64,000 bases of DNA from Fictibacillus macauensis ZFHKF-1 (GTDB taxonomy: Bacteria > Bacillota > Bacilli > Bacillales > Fictibacillaceae). Position 1 is the stretch's first letter, and each line of letters starts with the position of its first letter. Below, one piece after another: positions 8,621 to 17,481 of the stretch. The position numbers and the translations under genes are program-made. The DNA is taken from positions 1 to 64,000 of the forward strand of contig NZ_AKKV01000019.1 of NCBI RefSeq assembly GCF_000269865.1. The letters run 5' to 3'. The notes beneath the pieces are model-generated. The model had not been told where the DNA came from. It did not search any database and was given only the letters and a program-made list of their open reading frames with translations.

Positions 8621-9656
8621 GATAGCGCCGGAGCGCATTTAAGACGGGCTTATACTGCCGACCGAGCAATCCAACTTTCTCAACAACAAGTTCGATGGCT
8701 AAGGTAAGAAGAGCGAGTATGAAAAGTCCTCCCCATAGCGTGGACGCGGAGAATAGTATGGCGGCTATTCCGAATACGGCACTCATCGCATAAATGAGTA
8801 ACACCGTTTGGCGATGTGAAAAGCCAAGTCGTAATAAACAATGATGCAAATGAGATTTATCAGGTGCTGATAAAGGCTTTTTATTTAATAACCGCCGAAT
8901 GATGGCAAAAATCGTATCTGAAATCGGAACCCCTAGTATAATGACGGGAACGACGAGTGAAAAGAGTGTTACGTTTTTAAAGCCAAGCAATGAAAGGACA
9001 GAGATAATATAGCCTAAAAAGAGTGAGCCGGTATCTCCCATGAAAATTTGTGCTGGGTGAAAGTTGAATAGTAAAAAAGCAAGCGTAGAAATGAGTACAA
9101 TGCTAGCTATACTCATGACAAATACATTTCCCATGACGAATGCCATGACGGTAATCGTTACTAACACAATGGATGACACACCAGCAGCTAACCCATCTAA
9201 GCCATCAATTAAATTAATTGCGTTCGTGATAGCTAAAATCCATAGGATCGTCAAGGGAATACTGAGCCAGCCAAGCTCCAAACGACCATTAAACGGGAGA
9301 TTAATGAAATGTACTTGAATATCTCCAAATAAAACGATGGCAGAGGCGGCTGCGAGCTGTCCGGCTAGCTTAAGCTTTGGCGATAGCTCATACATATCAT
9401 CAAGTAATCCGGTCATAATAATGAGCACAGCACCGAGTATAATAGGAACAGTCGCTGTTGAATGCGGTCCCATGAAATATAGACCGATTAGGAAACTAAT
9501 GAAAATGGCTAAGCCACCCGCGCGAGGCATACTTTTTTCATGAACCTTTCGCTTTGCAGGTTGATCGACTGCGCCGATCGAAAATGCTATTTTTTTTACA
9601 ATTGGTGTAAGTAAGAGGGTTGCTAAGAAGCAAATCCCTAATGTGATATAAAGCAT
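8613..9656 (-). CDS. tagO: Undecaprenyl-phosphate GlcNAc-1-phosphate transferase, copy 1
   Basis: Membrane enzyme that starts teichoic acid synthesis by making undecaprenyl-PP-GlcNAc. It has about ten hydrophobic segments and the MraY/WecA family motifs PRAGG, GLLDDMYELSPKLKL, ITNAINLIDGLDGLAAG, FNFHPAQIFMGDTGSLFLG and the HLHH loop motif. I place the start at the ATG at 9656 (347 aa), preceded by TGAGGTGTCTT; the longer frame to 9731 lacks a ribosome site. A close paralogue lies at 32971-34059. Position beside mnaA and tagA suggests this copy serves wall teichoic acid. Confidence 0.92.
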   Translation of the reverse strand: MLYITLGICFLATLLLTPIVKKIAFSIGAVDQPAKRKVHEKSMPRAGGLAIFISFLIGLYFMGPHSTATVPIILGAVLIIMTGLLDDMYELSPKLKLAGQLAAASAIVLFGDIQVHFINLPFNGRLELGWLSIPLTILWILAITNAINLIDGLDGLAAGVSSIVLVTITVMAFVMGNVFVMSIASIVLISTLAFLLFNFHPAQIFMGDTGSLFLGYIISVLSLLGFKNVTLFSLVVPVIILGVPISDTIFAIIRRLLNKKPLSAPDKSHLHHCLLRLGFSHRQTVLLIYAMSAVFGIAAILFSASTLWGGLFILALLTLAIELVVEKVGLLGRQYKPVLNALRRYQK

Positions 9657-9810
9657 AAGACACCTCAACAGTTTTAATACAACAGAATCATATAGAAGTC
9701 GTTTCATTCGTTGTATTCTTGTAGGTAGCATTTCAAGAAGAGGGTGGAATCTTTAGGATGATACGTAATGAAAAGAATTATCCACGCGCCCTGAAATGAA
9801 TTATTGGAAA

Positions 9811-9844
9811 TAAAAAGCCTCGTGACGGTGAAGTCACGAGGAGC
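9811..9844 (-). terminator. Terminator of tagA
   Basis: CCTCGTGAC and GTCACGAGG form a 9-bp stem; on the minus strand it is followed by TTTTTATT, just past the tagA stop. Confidence 0.85.
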
Positions 9845-9845
9845 T

Positions 9846-10595
9846 TTACGAACGAGCGGGCGCTTTCCCTGCTCGACTCATTTTTACTTGTAGTACTTTA
9901 AGCGCAAAGTGTGGAAGGACGAGTTGGCGTCTCCAACGAGAAGGTTCTTTCATAAGACGATAAAACCATTCAAGATTAAGCTTTTGCCAAAATTCAGGAG
10001 CGCGTTGTACTTCCCCAGCAAGCCCGTCAAACGTACCGCCTACGCCAATAAATATGCCATGTTGGAAAGCGTCTTTATTTTGGCTGATCCAGGCTTCCTG
10101 ACGACCGAGGCCTAAAGCGACGAGAATAATGTCTGGGTTTACGTGCTGAATCGTTTCGACAATTCCTTCATCATTTAAATCAAAAAAACCATGATGATAA
10201 CCAGCGATGCGCACGTTCGGATAATCTTCAGCAATGGTTGCAGCTGCTTTTTTTACAACATGATCTTTACCACCAAGCAAGTAAACGGAATACTGCTTTT
10301 CATGGGCAAGCTGTAATAAACGAAGTGTCATGTCATAACCAGTCACGCGTTCTGGTAAAGCTGTGCCAAGCAGTCCAGCACCTTTAACGATACCAATCCC
10401 ATCAGCGGTTACATAATCTGCTTGCTGTATAATGGCTTTGTACGCTTGATCTTTGCGTGCTCTCATGACGACTTCGGGATTCGCTGTCACAACAAAGGCT
10501 TTGGATTTCTCTTCTAAATGCGTGCTAAGCGTATCGATAAATTGATTAAACGTTGTATTATAAAAATCGATTCCAAGTATATTTACTGTATTCAT
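9846..10595 (-). CDS. tagA: UDP-ManNAc:GlcNAc-PP-undecaprenol N-acetylmannosaminyltransferase
   Basis: Adds ManNAc to the TagO product to complete the disaccharide of the wall teichoic acid linkage unit. It belongs to the WecG/TagA/CpsF family, with TANPEVVMRA (Thr37), the ADGIGIV motif containing Asp65 at the position proposed as catalytic base, YLLGGKDHVV, ALGLGRQE and GVGGTFDGLAG, and the basic C-terminal tail (EPSRWRRQ) that docks on the membrane. The length of 249 aa is typical. It is divergent from tagD, as in Bacillus subtilis, so a shared control region lies between them. Confidence 0.93.
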   Translation of the reverse strand: MNTVNILGIDFYNTTFNQFIDTLSTHLEEKSKAFVVTANPEVVMRARKDQAYKAIIQQADYVTADGIGIVKGAGLLGTALPERVTGYDMTLRLLQLAHEKQYSVYLLGGKDHVVKKAAATIAEDYPNVRIAGYHHGFFDLNDEGIVETIQHVNPDIILVALGLGRQEAWISQNKDAFQHGIFIGVGGTFDGLAGEVQRAPEFWQKLNLEWFYRLMKEPSRWRRQLVLPHFALKVLQVKMSRAGKAPARS

Positions 10596-11005
10596 CCTAT
10601 CAACTCCGCTTCCTTCGCTTTAGTGGAATACCAATGTAAGTTGTTCAGTACATCGGTGTCTATGACGGAAGAAATAAATGTAATTATGTGTTAAGACCTT
10701 GTAAAAACAATTCAAAGATTATATTATAAATATTGACGTTCCAGCATGGAGCATCTTTTACTTTTACAAACTAGTATATCATGAAAAAAGATGGTTTGTA
10801 AAAATATATATGTTGTCAATTTCTAGCGCAAATGGATATTGGCAAAAATTTTTGTGAGATGATGTTAATAAAAAAACAGCATCTTTCGAAAACTTTAAAA
10901 TAGCATATGACAAATTACGACGTTTTTCACTAAATGGTTGTCTGCTGTTAAGAAAGTGGTAAATCGGGTACTAACCCCTTTAGTATAATGAAGGAGAGGA
11001 TTGTA
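10596..11005. promoter_or_regulatory. Divergent tagA/tagD control region
   Basis: AT-rich 410-base gap. It contains a 10-bp inverted repeat, TTTTACAAAC (10762-10771) and GTTTGTAAAA (10794-10803), and a pair TGTAAT/TGTTAA at about 10679-10694 that resembles a WalR box but with 4-nt rather than 5-nt spacing. In B. subtilis the equivalent region is controlled by PhoP and WalR; the same is only a guess here. Confidence 0.4.
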
Positions 11006-11404
11006 ATGAAAAAAGTATTAACGTACGGCACGTTCGATTTGCTTCATTGGGGCCACATTAATTTGTTACGAAGAGCAAAGGAGCTTGGCGACCATTTAAC
11101 AGTTGGTCTTTCTGCGGATGAGTTTAATGCCATTAAAAATAAAAAATCATACCATAGCTTTGATAACCGCAAAATGATCTTAGAATCCATTCGATATGTT
11201 GATGAAGTAATTGCTGAAAAAACATGGGATCAAAAAGTGAAAGATGTCGTTGATAACAATATTGACATTTTCGTCATGGGTGACGATTGGGAAGGTAAAT
11301 TTGATTTTCTAAAAGAATATTGTGAAGTTGTTTATTTACCACGTACAGTAGGTATTTCAACTTCTCAAATTAAAAAAGACTTATTTTCTGTTAAAAATGG
11401 TTAA
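11006..11404 (+). CDS. tagD: Glycerol-3-phosphate cytidylyltransferase
   Basis: Makes CDP-glycerol from CTP and glycerol-3-phosphate, the activated donor for TagB and TagF. The cytidylyltransferase signature YGTFDLLHWGHINLL with HxGH and the C-terminal RTVGISTSQIK motif are present; the usual RTEGISTT has Val and Ser substitutions here. The start is the ATG at 11006 (132 aa) behind AGGAGAGG; a frame opening 18 bases earlier begins inside a TATAAT-like stretch. The 3' end overlaps tagB by 8 bases, so tagD-tagB-tagF-tagG-tagH form one operon. Confidence 0.94.
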   Translation: MKKVLTYGTFDLLHWGHINLLRRAKELGDHLTVGLSADEFNAIKNKKSYHSFDNRKMILESIRYVDEVIAEKTWDQKVKDVVDNNIDIFVMGDDWEGKFDFLKEYCEVVYLPRTVGISTSQIKKDLFSVKNG

Positions 11405-12578
11405 AGAACTAGCTGTCTGGTTGTATCTCTTTTATTTTAACCTTCAATTCACCTTTTTTAAAAGCTTCGGCGTAAAAAAGGACAAGATCGTATTCCTTGT
11501 TTCCTTTGGAGACAATGCGCGATTTGTGTATGAAGCGTTAAGTAAGGTGCAACCAGACAGCACTATTATTTTTCTGGCCGAAAAAAAAGCACAAGCTACC
11601 TTACAAGGTATGACGAAGCAACCGAAAATCATTCGCTTTAATGCATCGTTGATTAGTTTATGTAAGGCAGCGTACCATTTAGCGACGAGTAAAAAAGTAG
11701 TGGTTGATAATTATTTTGCCATTTTATCTAGCATAACTTTTCAGAAAGATGTGGAATGTATACAGCTTTGGCATGCCGCAGGTGCTGTGAAAACGTTTGG
11801 TCTTAAGGACGCGTCTGTCGCCTTACGGAGCAAACGTGCGCATCAGCGGTTTTTAAATGTATACCGTAACTTCCATAAAGTCGTTGTGGGCTCTGAGGCA
11901 ATGGCAGCTGTTTTTTCAGAGGCGTTCGGGTTACCTCAAGAGCGCTTTTTAAAAACAGGCGTTCCGAGAACGGATCTTTTTTTTAATGAGCCCCACATGA
12001 AAGCAATTAAACAAGCGTTATATAAAGAAAACCCACTTCTTCAGCAAAAGAAAGTGATTTTATATGCGCCTACATACCGCGATGACCAATTAGAGAGCTT
12101 TCAACTTGCCTTAGATTTAGACTTGCTCCAAAAAGAGCTAGGTGAGGAGTATGTGATGCTCATTCGTTGTCATCCTGTGTTACAAAGTGCGTTAGATCTT
12201 GAAGCGCGTTATCCGGGCTTTGCGTTTGATTATTCATTAAAACCAGACGTGAATGAACTATTACTCGTTACAGATCTACTTATTTCTGATTATTCGTCCA
12301 TTCCGTACGAATTTTCATTATTAAACAAGCCAATGTTATTTTTTCCTTATGATTTAGGGGAATATAGTAAAACGAGAGGGTTATGGGATCAGTATCCCAA
12401 CTTAGTGCCTGGGCCCATCGTTACATCGACAAATGAAATGATCACTGTTATAAAAGAAGAAGCCTATAACATGACACACATTATGAAGTTCTCCCAAAAA
12501 TGGAATGAGTATCATCATGGGAAATCGAGTCAACGGCTCGCACAATATATTCTTGAAACAGAAAGAGTGAGACATTAG
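11397..12578 (+). CDS. tagB: Teichoic acid glycerol-phosphate primase (CDP-glycerol glycerophosphotransferase family)
   Basis: Transfers the first glycerol phosphate onto the ManNAc-GlcNAc linkage unit at the inner membrane face. The TagB signature WHAAGAVKTFGLKD is at residues 125-138, followed by GVPRTDLFF, LYAPTYRDDQ, and the C-terminal LLISDYSSIPYEF and LGEYSKTRGL stretches shared with TagF. The length of 393 aa matches TagB, and the N-terminal hydrophobic helix (VWLYLFYFNLQFTFF) is the membrane-contact segment. It overlaps tagD, and tagF begins 2 bases after its stop. Confidence 0.9.
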   Translation: MVKELAVWLYLFYFNLQFTFFKSFGVKKDKIVFLVSFGDNARFVYEALSKVQPDSTIIFLAEKKAQATLQGMTKQPKIIRFNASLISLCKAAYHLATSKKVVVDNYFAILSSITFQKDVECIQLWHAAGAVKTFGLKDASVALRSKRAHQRFLNVYRNFHKVVVGSEAMAAVFSEAFGLPQERFLKTGVPRTDLFFNEPHMKAIKQALYKENPLLQQKKVILYAPTYRDDQLESFQLALDLDLLQKELGEEYVMLIRCHPVLQSALDLEARYPGFAFDYSLKPDVNELLLVTDLLISDYSSIPYEFSLLNKPMLFFPYDLGEYSKTRGLWDQYPNLVPGPIVTSTNEMITVIKEEAYNMTHIMKFSQKWNEYHHGKSSQRLAQYILETERVRH

Positions 12579-12580
12579 AG

Positions 12581-14854
12581 ATGCAAGCGGAACCGAACGT
12601 ACAGATTCAGGATGGGTATGCTCCGACAAAGCGGAGAAAATGTATCTTTCATAGCATGCAATGTACACAACATGAGATGAACTTGAAATATTTGTTAAAG
12701 TATAACGAGCAATTTCATGAACCATTAACCGGACACCTTCTCTTTACAGAACGTGCTTCTGGCCGGGAATGGGAAATTCCATTTACCATTTTAGAATACA
12801 ACGATCAATATTATATCCTTGAATCAACGTTACCTTTATCAGAAGCAGGCAAAGGACTCGTTTGGGACGTTTATCTCATCATTAAAGCTGATGATGAAAC
12901 GAACAATGACGACGATGATGACGATAGCGATGAAGGGGAATCCGCTGAGGATGAAGCGAGCGATGAGCAGGATGAGAATGAAGCCGATCAAGAGCCGGAT
13001 GAAACGGATGAAGATACAGGGCTTTTAGAGAAAAAATATCGCATGCGTACGAAGCATCAATATTTAGAACTTGGTGCGGTGAAAGACCCAGAAAGTGGCC
13101 GCATTATTACGCCTTATACGACGAATAAAGGCAATCTTTCCTTTAAAATTCATGAAAGCGGTCCGGTCGTTAAGGTGGAGGACGTTTCCATGGACAAGCG
13201 CGGTAACATTGTTCTTAATGGTTTCTTCTTTTCACCATTTGAACGTGAAAATACTGTACTTGAAAAAAGCATCGTATTAATTGGCCCAGAAGGAACAGAA
13301 GAGCAGACACTTCCTTTTGAAGTAACGATGCGTGAAGACTTATTGCCTTATTATCAAAAGTCTCAACCGTTTCGTGCCCATGGCTTTACGGTTTCTTTCG
13401 GTAAAGATGTGTTAGGTCAATTAGAATCTACGCAACCGCAAACGTATCGTTTGTATTTCAAATGGGAAGATGAAGATACCCCGGGACCGGATGAAGGCGA
13501 CTTAATGATGCCGCTCCAATTAATTTCGTTTAAGAAGCAAGTGAACAAGCACAGCATCTTAAATGCAAATGGCAAAAAGAAAGTTACGTTAACGAGTCGT
13601 AAGAAAACAAAATCATTGGTCATTAAATCAGCGCCGTACAGCTTTATCGCCGATAAAAAAGCGCAAGTGAAGCGAACGTTAATGAAGATTAAGCGCAGTA
13701 AGCGAACGAAAAATCTTTATAAAAAGATCTTTTTCCTAGCCGGTTTCTTACCAGCAAAGAAAAAACTCGTAATGTTTGAAAGCTTTTTAGGAAAACAGTA
13801 TAGCTGTAACCCGCGTGCAATCTACGAATATTTAAAAGAAAACCGTCCAGATCTTAAGCTTGTCTGGAGCGTAGATGGCCGGAGCGTGAAGAAGTTTGAA
13901 GAAGCAGGGATACCTTATTCACGTCGCTTCTCCATTTCGTGGCTGTTTAACATGGCACGTGCTGGTTATTGGGTAACGAATAGCCGGATGCCGTTATGGA
14001 TTCCAAAAGCAAAACATACGATCTATTTCCAAACATGGCACGGCACGCCGTTAAAACGCTTAGCAGCTGATATGGATCAGGTGCACATGCCAGGAACGAA
14101 TACCCAGAAATATAAAAAGAACTTCCATAAAGAAGCAAGCAAGTGGGATTACTTAATCTCGCCGAATGCGTATTCGACGGAAATATTCCAACGTGCCTTT
14201 AACTTTCATAAAGAAGTGGTAGAAGTAGGATATCCACGTAATGATGTGCTCTATACGAAAAATAATGAAGCAGACATTACGGCATTAAAACAAAAATTAA
14301 AGCTTCCAGCTGATAAAAAAATTATACTTTATGCACCAACGTGGCGCGATGATCAATTCTACGGAAAAGGTCGTTATAAATTTGAATTAGAACTTGATTT
14401 GCATCGATTAAAGGATAAATTCGGTGAAGATTATGTTATAGTATTAAGGATGCATTACCTTGTGGCTGAGAACTTTGATTTGTCTCCATATGAAGGTTTC
14501 GCGTATGACTTTTCATTCCATGGAGATATTAACGAGCTGTACCTCGTTTCTGATGTGATGATTACCGACTATTCTTCTGTGTTCTTTGATTACGCTAACT
14601 TAAAGCGTCCGATGATTTTCTTTGTTTATGACATTGAATCGTATCGTGATAAGCTGCGTGGTTTCTACTTTGACTTTGAAAAAGTAGCACCAGGTCCGCT
14701 CGTTAAGACAACAGATGAAGTCATTCAAGCCATTGAGAAGTTTGAGTCAGACGGTTTTGCCATCCACTCGGAAATCTTTGATAGCTTTTATGAACGTTTT
14801 TGCTATTTGGAAAATGGACAATCCTCCCAGAAAGCCGTTCAAAAAGTATTTTAG
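12581..14854 (+). CDS. tagF: Poly(glycerol-phosphate) polymerase with an acidic N-terminal insertion
   Basis: Extends the poly(glycerol phosphate) chain of wall teichoic acid from CDP-glycerol. The catalytic half (about 400-757) has YSCNPRAIYEYL, WHGTPLKRL (486-494), GYPRNDVLY, YAPTWRDDQ and ITDYSSVFFDYA (from 661). The N-terminal half is the TagF accessory region, interrupted at 104-146 by a run made almost only of Asp, Glu, Asn and Ser (for example DDDDDDSDEGE), which I do not recall from B. subtilis TagF. The start ATG has a weak ribosome site and probably relies on coupling to tagB. Confidence 0.9.
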   Translation: MQAEPNVQIQDGYAPTKRRKCIFHSMQCTQHEMNLKYLLKYNEQFHEPLTGHLLFTERASGREWEIPFTILEYNDQYYILESTLPLSEAGKGLVWDVYLIIKADDETNNDDDDDDSDEGESAEDEASDEQDENEADQEPDETDEDTGLLEKKYRMRTKHQYLELGAVKDPESGRIITPYTTNKGNLSFKIHESGPVVKVEDVSMDKRGNIVLNGFFFSPFERENTVLEKSIVLIGPEGTEEQTLPFEVTMREDLLPYYQKSQPFRAHGFTVSFGKDVLGQLESTQPQTYRLYFKWEDEDTPGPDEGDLMMPLQLISFKKQVNKHSILNANGKKKVTLTSRKKTKSLVIKSAPYSFIADKKAQVKRTLMKIKRSKRTKNLYKKIFFLAGFLPAKKKLVMFESFLGKQYSCNPRAIYEYLKENRPDLKLVWSVDGRSVKKFEEAGIPYSRRFSISWLFNMARAGYWVTNSRMPLWIPKAKHTIYFQTWHGTPLKRLAADMDQVHMPGTNTQKYKKNFHKEASKWDYLISPNAYSTEIFQRAFNFHKEVVEVGYPRNDVLYTKNNEADITALKQKLKLPADKKIILYAPTWRDDQFYGKGRYKFELELDLHRLKDKFGEDYVIVLRMHYLVAENFDLSPYEGFAYDFSFHGDINELYLVSDVMITDYSSVFFDYANLKRPMIFFVYDIESYRDKLRGFYFDFEKVAPGPLVKTTDEVIQAIEKFESDGFAIHSEIFDSFYERFCYLENGQSSQKAVQKVF

Positions 14855-14886
14855 ACGACCAATCTCTTTGGGAGAGGATTACAAAC

Positions 14887-15702
14887 ATGATTTCAGCGTT
14901 TAAAGTAATACAAGAACAAATAAACAGCTTTTACTTAATGTTACGTCTATCCATGTATGAGCTAAAAATAAAAAATAATAACAATTACCTAGGAATGCTA
15001 TGGGAAATACTAAACCCAGCCATCCAGATTTCTGTTTATTGGATGGTTTTCGGGTTTGGTATCCGAAAAAACCATGGCATTGATGGTGTTCCGTTTTTAC
15101 AATGGCTTGTCGCGGGAATTGTCATTTGGTTTTTCCTAAGCCCGGCAGTCTTGCAAGGCTCTAAATCCATCTATACACGCATTAAAATTATTTCTAAAAT
15201 GAATTTTCCGATGAGTGTCATTCCAAGCTATGTGATGTATTCTATTCTTTATCCAAACTTGGTTTTACTCGGCATCATTATGGTAATTTTTCAATTTACC
15301 GATCACGGGCGAATTTCGCTTTACTATTTACAGCTTCCGTATTTTATACTGGCAGCTTTAGCACTCGTTTTTTCGCTTTCTCTTATTACCTCAACATTGT
15401 CAACGATCGTAAGAGACGTGCAAATGTTTTTACAGGCTGTAATGCGCATGTTGTTTTATGTGACACCGATTCTTTGGGTACCAAAAGGAAACATGCCAAC
15501 GTTTATTACAGTGATCATTGAAGCGAATCCATTTCGCTACATTGTTGAAGGTTTCCGTGACGCACTATTAAGTCGTGCATGGTTTTTCGAATATAGTCAT
15601 TTAAGCGGTTTGCTTTACTTCTGGGGCTTGGTTCTCGTATTATTCTTAATCGGGTCTGCACTTCATGTGAAGCTGCGCAACCGTTTTGTCGACTTTTTAT
15701 GA
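14887..15702 (+). CDS. tagG: Teichoic acid ABC transporter permease
   Basis: Six-helix ABC-2 permease that, with TagH, flips lipid-linked teichoic acid to the outer face of the membrane. Recognisable stretches are LRLSMYELKIKNNNNYLGML and WEILNPAIQISVYWMVFGFG near the N-terminus, IISKMNFPMSVIPS, and FYVTPILWVP and NPFRYIVEGFRD near the end. The start at 14887 (271 aa) is set by GGGAGAGG 9 nt upstream; the open frame further upstream overlaps tagF in another phase. tagH follows 15 bases later. Confidence 0.92.
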   Translation: MISAFKVIQEQINSFYLMLRLSMYELKIKNNNNYLGMLWEILNPAIQISVYWMVFGFGIRKNHGIDGVPFLQWLVAGIVIWFFLSPAVLQGSKSIYTRIKIISKMNFPMSVIPSYVMYSILYPNLVLLGIIMVIFQFTDHGRISLYYLQLPYFILAALALVFSLSLITSTLSTIVRDVQMFLQAVMRMLFYVTPILWVPKGNMPTFITVIIEANPFRYIVEGFRDALLSRAWFFEYSHLSGLLYFWGLVLVLFLIGSALHVKLRNRFVDFL

Positions 15703-15717
15703 TGTGGAGAGATACAA

Positions 15718-16545
15718 ATGAGTAAATCTGTCATAGTAAAAGACGTAACGAAAAAATTTAAGATGTATAAGAAATCTTCAGAAAAACTTCTGGATATTTT
15801 ACTGCCAAAAGGCTATGGCGAAGATTTCTATGCGCTTCAAAATGTAAGCTTTGAAGCGGAACAAGGCGACGTTATTGGCATCGTAGGGGTTAATGGTTCA
15901 GGTAAATCTACGCTATCCAATTTAATCTCAGGCATCATTCCACCAAGCTCTGGAACCATTGATTTAAAAGGCGATGTGTCGCTTATTGCCATTGCATCAG
16001 GTTTGAAAAATGAGCTTACAGGGCGCGAGAACATTGAGTTAAAATGTTTAATGCTTGGCTTTTCAAAACAAGAAATTCAAAAGCTAGAGCCAGAGATTAT
16101 TGAATTTGCTGATGTTGGTAAGTTTATTGATCAACCAGTGAAAAAATATTCTAGCGGTATGAAATCTCGTCTTGGCTTTGCGATTTCTGTTTCCGTTGAT
16201 CCCGATATTCTTGTAATCGATGAGGCCTTGTCGGTGGGTGACCAAACGTTTGCTGACAAATGTTTGGATAAGATGAATGAGTTTAAAGAACGTGGCAAAA
16301 CCATTTTCTTTATTAGTCACTCGATGGGCCAAGTGAAAAAGTTCTGTGAAAAAATTCTCTGGTTAGAGTATGGTGAAGTTCGTGACTATGGACCATTAAA
16401 AGAAGTTTTGCCACGCTACCAAGAATTTTTAAAAGAGTACAAAGCAATGTCAAAAGAAGAGCAGAAAAAGTTTAAGAAACAAGTTCAATTAAAGCAAGCA
16501 GGGAAAGCTCCCTCTAAACAAGAAAAGCTGCCCACTGCAAAATAA
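15718..16545 (+). CDS. tagH: Teichoic acid ABC transporter ATP-binding protein, short form
   Basis: ATPase partner of TagG. Walker A is GVNGSGKST, the signature loop is YSSGMKSRLGFA, Walker B is ILVIDEALSVGDQ, and the switch His is in FFISHSMGQVKKF. At 275 aa it lacks the long C-terminal extension of B. subtilis TagH (about 527 aa), resembling the compact form of staphylococci instead. The C-terminus is Lys/Gln-rich. It is the last gene of the teichoic acid operon and is followed by a strong terminator. Confidence 0.92.
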   Translation: MSKSVIVKDVTKKFKMYKKSSEKLLDILLPKGYGEDFYALQNVSFEAEQGDVIGIVGVNGSGKSTLSNLISGIIPPSSGTIDLKGDVSLIAIASGLKNELTGRENIELKCLMLGFSKQEIQKLEPEIIEFADVGKFIDQPVKKYSSGMKSRLGFAISVSVDPDILVIDEALSVGDQTFADKCLDKMNEFKERGKTIFFISHSMGQVKKFCEKILWLEYGEVRDYGPLKEVLPRYQEFLKEYKAMSKEEQKKFKKQVQLKQAGKAPSKQEKLPTAK

Positions 16546-16546
16546 A

Positions 16547-16592
16547 AAAATGGCTTGAACATCAGTTTTGATGATCAAGCCATTTTTTTTAT
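16547..16592 (+). terminator. Terminator of the tag operon
   Basis: ATGGCTTGA-ACATCA and TGATGA-TCAAGCCAT fold into a long stem followed by eight T residues. Confidence 0.9.
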
Positions 16593-16651
16593 GTCGCTCG
16601 TATAGCAGATAAGAATGCATCAAAAATTGGAGTAGGATGTGAGCTCTTTTG

Positions 16652-17007
16652 TGATCCTGCGCAGGAGCCAGTGATTCGCGCGCAGACCAGGTTCGTTCGC
16701 GCGCAGGAGCCCTCGATTCGCGCGCAGACCAGGATAAATCGTGCGCAGAGCATGTCCGTTTGCACGCAAGCCCCCGGTTCGCGCGCAACCAAGTCCGTTC
16801 GCGCGCAGAAGCCCCCGATTCGCGCTCAGACCAGTTCCGTTCGCGCGCAGGAGCCCTCGATTCGCGCGCAGATCAGCTCTGTTCGCGCGCAGGAGCCCTC
16901 GATTCGCGCGCAGATCAGTTCCGTTCGCGCGCAGGAGCCCTCGATTCGCGCGCAGATCAGCTCTGTTCGCGCGCAGGAGCCCTCGATTCGCGCGCAGGAG
17001 CCTCCAA
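16652..17007. repeat. GC-rich 21-bp tandem array, block 1 (about 17 units)
   Basis: Units share the core TTCGCGCGCAG and recur every 21 bases. Two kinds of 10-11 base tails alternate: type A (GGAGCCCTCGA and variants) and type B (GATCAGTTCCG and variants), so the higher-order period is 42 bases. Units from about 16845 to 17005 are nearly perfect; the left end is more diverged (TCGTGCGCAGAGC, TTTGCACGCAAGC). Because 21 is a multiple of three and the unit has no stops, several frames stay open on both strands; this is a by-product, not evidence of coding. Confidence 0.9.
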
Positions 17008-17134
17008 CAACGTATGTAAGGATGAAAAATAAAGCAAATGGAGATATAATCTCGTAAATGAGCTCAAAAATGAGAAGAAATAGCGTAAAATCTCTTTAAT
17101 GATTGCAAAAAGAGTAAAGTGTACAAGAGATTTC
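17008..17134. other. AT-rich spacer between the two repeat blocks
   Basis: About 127 bases of low-GC sequence with no 21-bp units and no gene. It has short purine-rich repeats (GAGATATAATCTC, AAAAATGAGAAG) but no recognised signal. Confidence 0.6.
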
Positions 17135-17443
17135 AGTTCGCGCGCAGACCAGGTCCGTTTGCGCGCAAGCCCTCGATTCGCGCGCAGACCAGCTCTGTTC
17201 GCGCGCAGAAGCCCTCAATTCGCGCGCAGAAGCCCCCGATTTGCGCACAGATCAGTTCCGTTCGCGCGCAGTACCCCCTCGATCCACGCGCAGATCAGTT
17301 CCGTTTGCGCACAGGCCCCTCGGTCCCGCACAAACCAGGCCAATTCCGGCACAAGCCCCCGATTCGCGCGCAGACCAAGTCCGTTCGCACGCTCAAGCCC
17401 CCGGTTCGCGCGCAACCAAGTCCATTCCCCCACACGCGCCACA
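17135..17443. repeat. GC-rich 21-bp tandem array, block 2 (about 15 units)
   Basis: Same core and the same A/B tails as block 1, but decayed: cores such as TTTGCGCACAG, TCCACGCGCAG and TCCCGCACAAA appear, unit lengths drift from 19 to 22, and the right end fades into unrelated sequence near 17443. The order of tails remains mostly A/B alternating. Confidence 0.85.
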
Positions 17444-17481
17444 AAACAGAGAAATTGTGCCCCAAGTCCTTTAGTACTGTT

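Noticed and set aside
10984-10989. TATAAT as the -10 of tagD
   Set aside because: The transcript would begin inside the AGGAGAGG ribosome site, and the hexamer at the -35 distance (AAATCG) is not promoter-like.
16652-17443. CRISPR array
   Set aside because: Units are contiguous 21-mers with only two kinds of recurring tails, no unique spacers, and no cas genes nearby.
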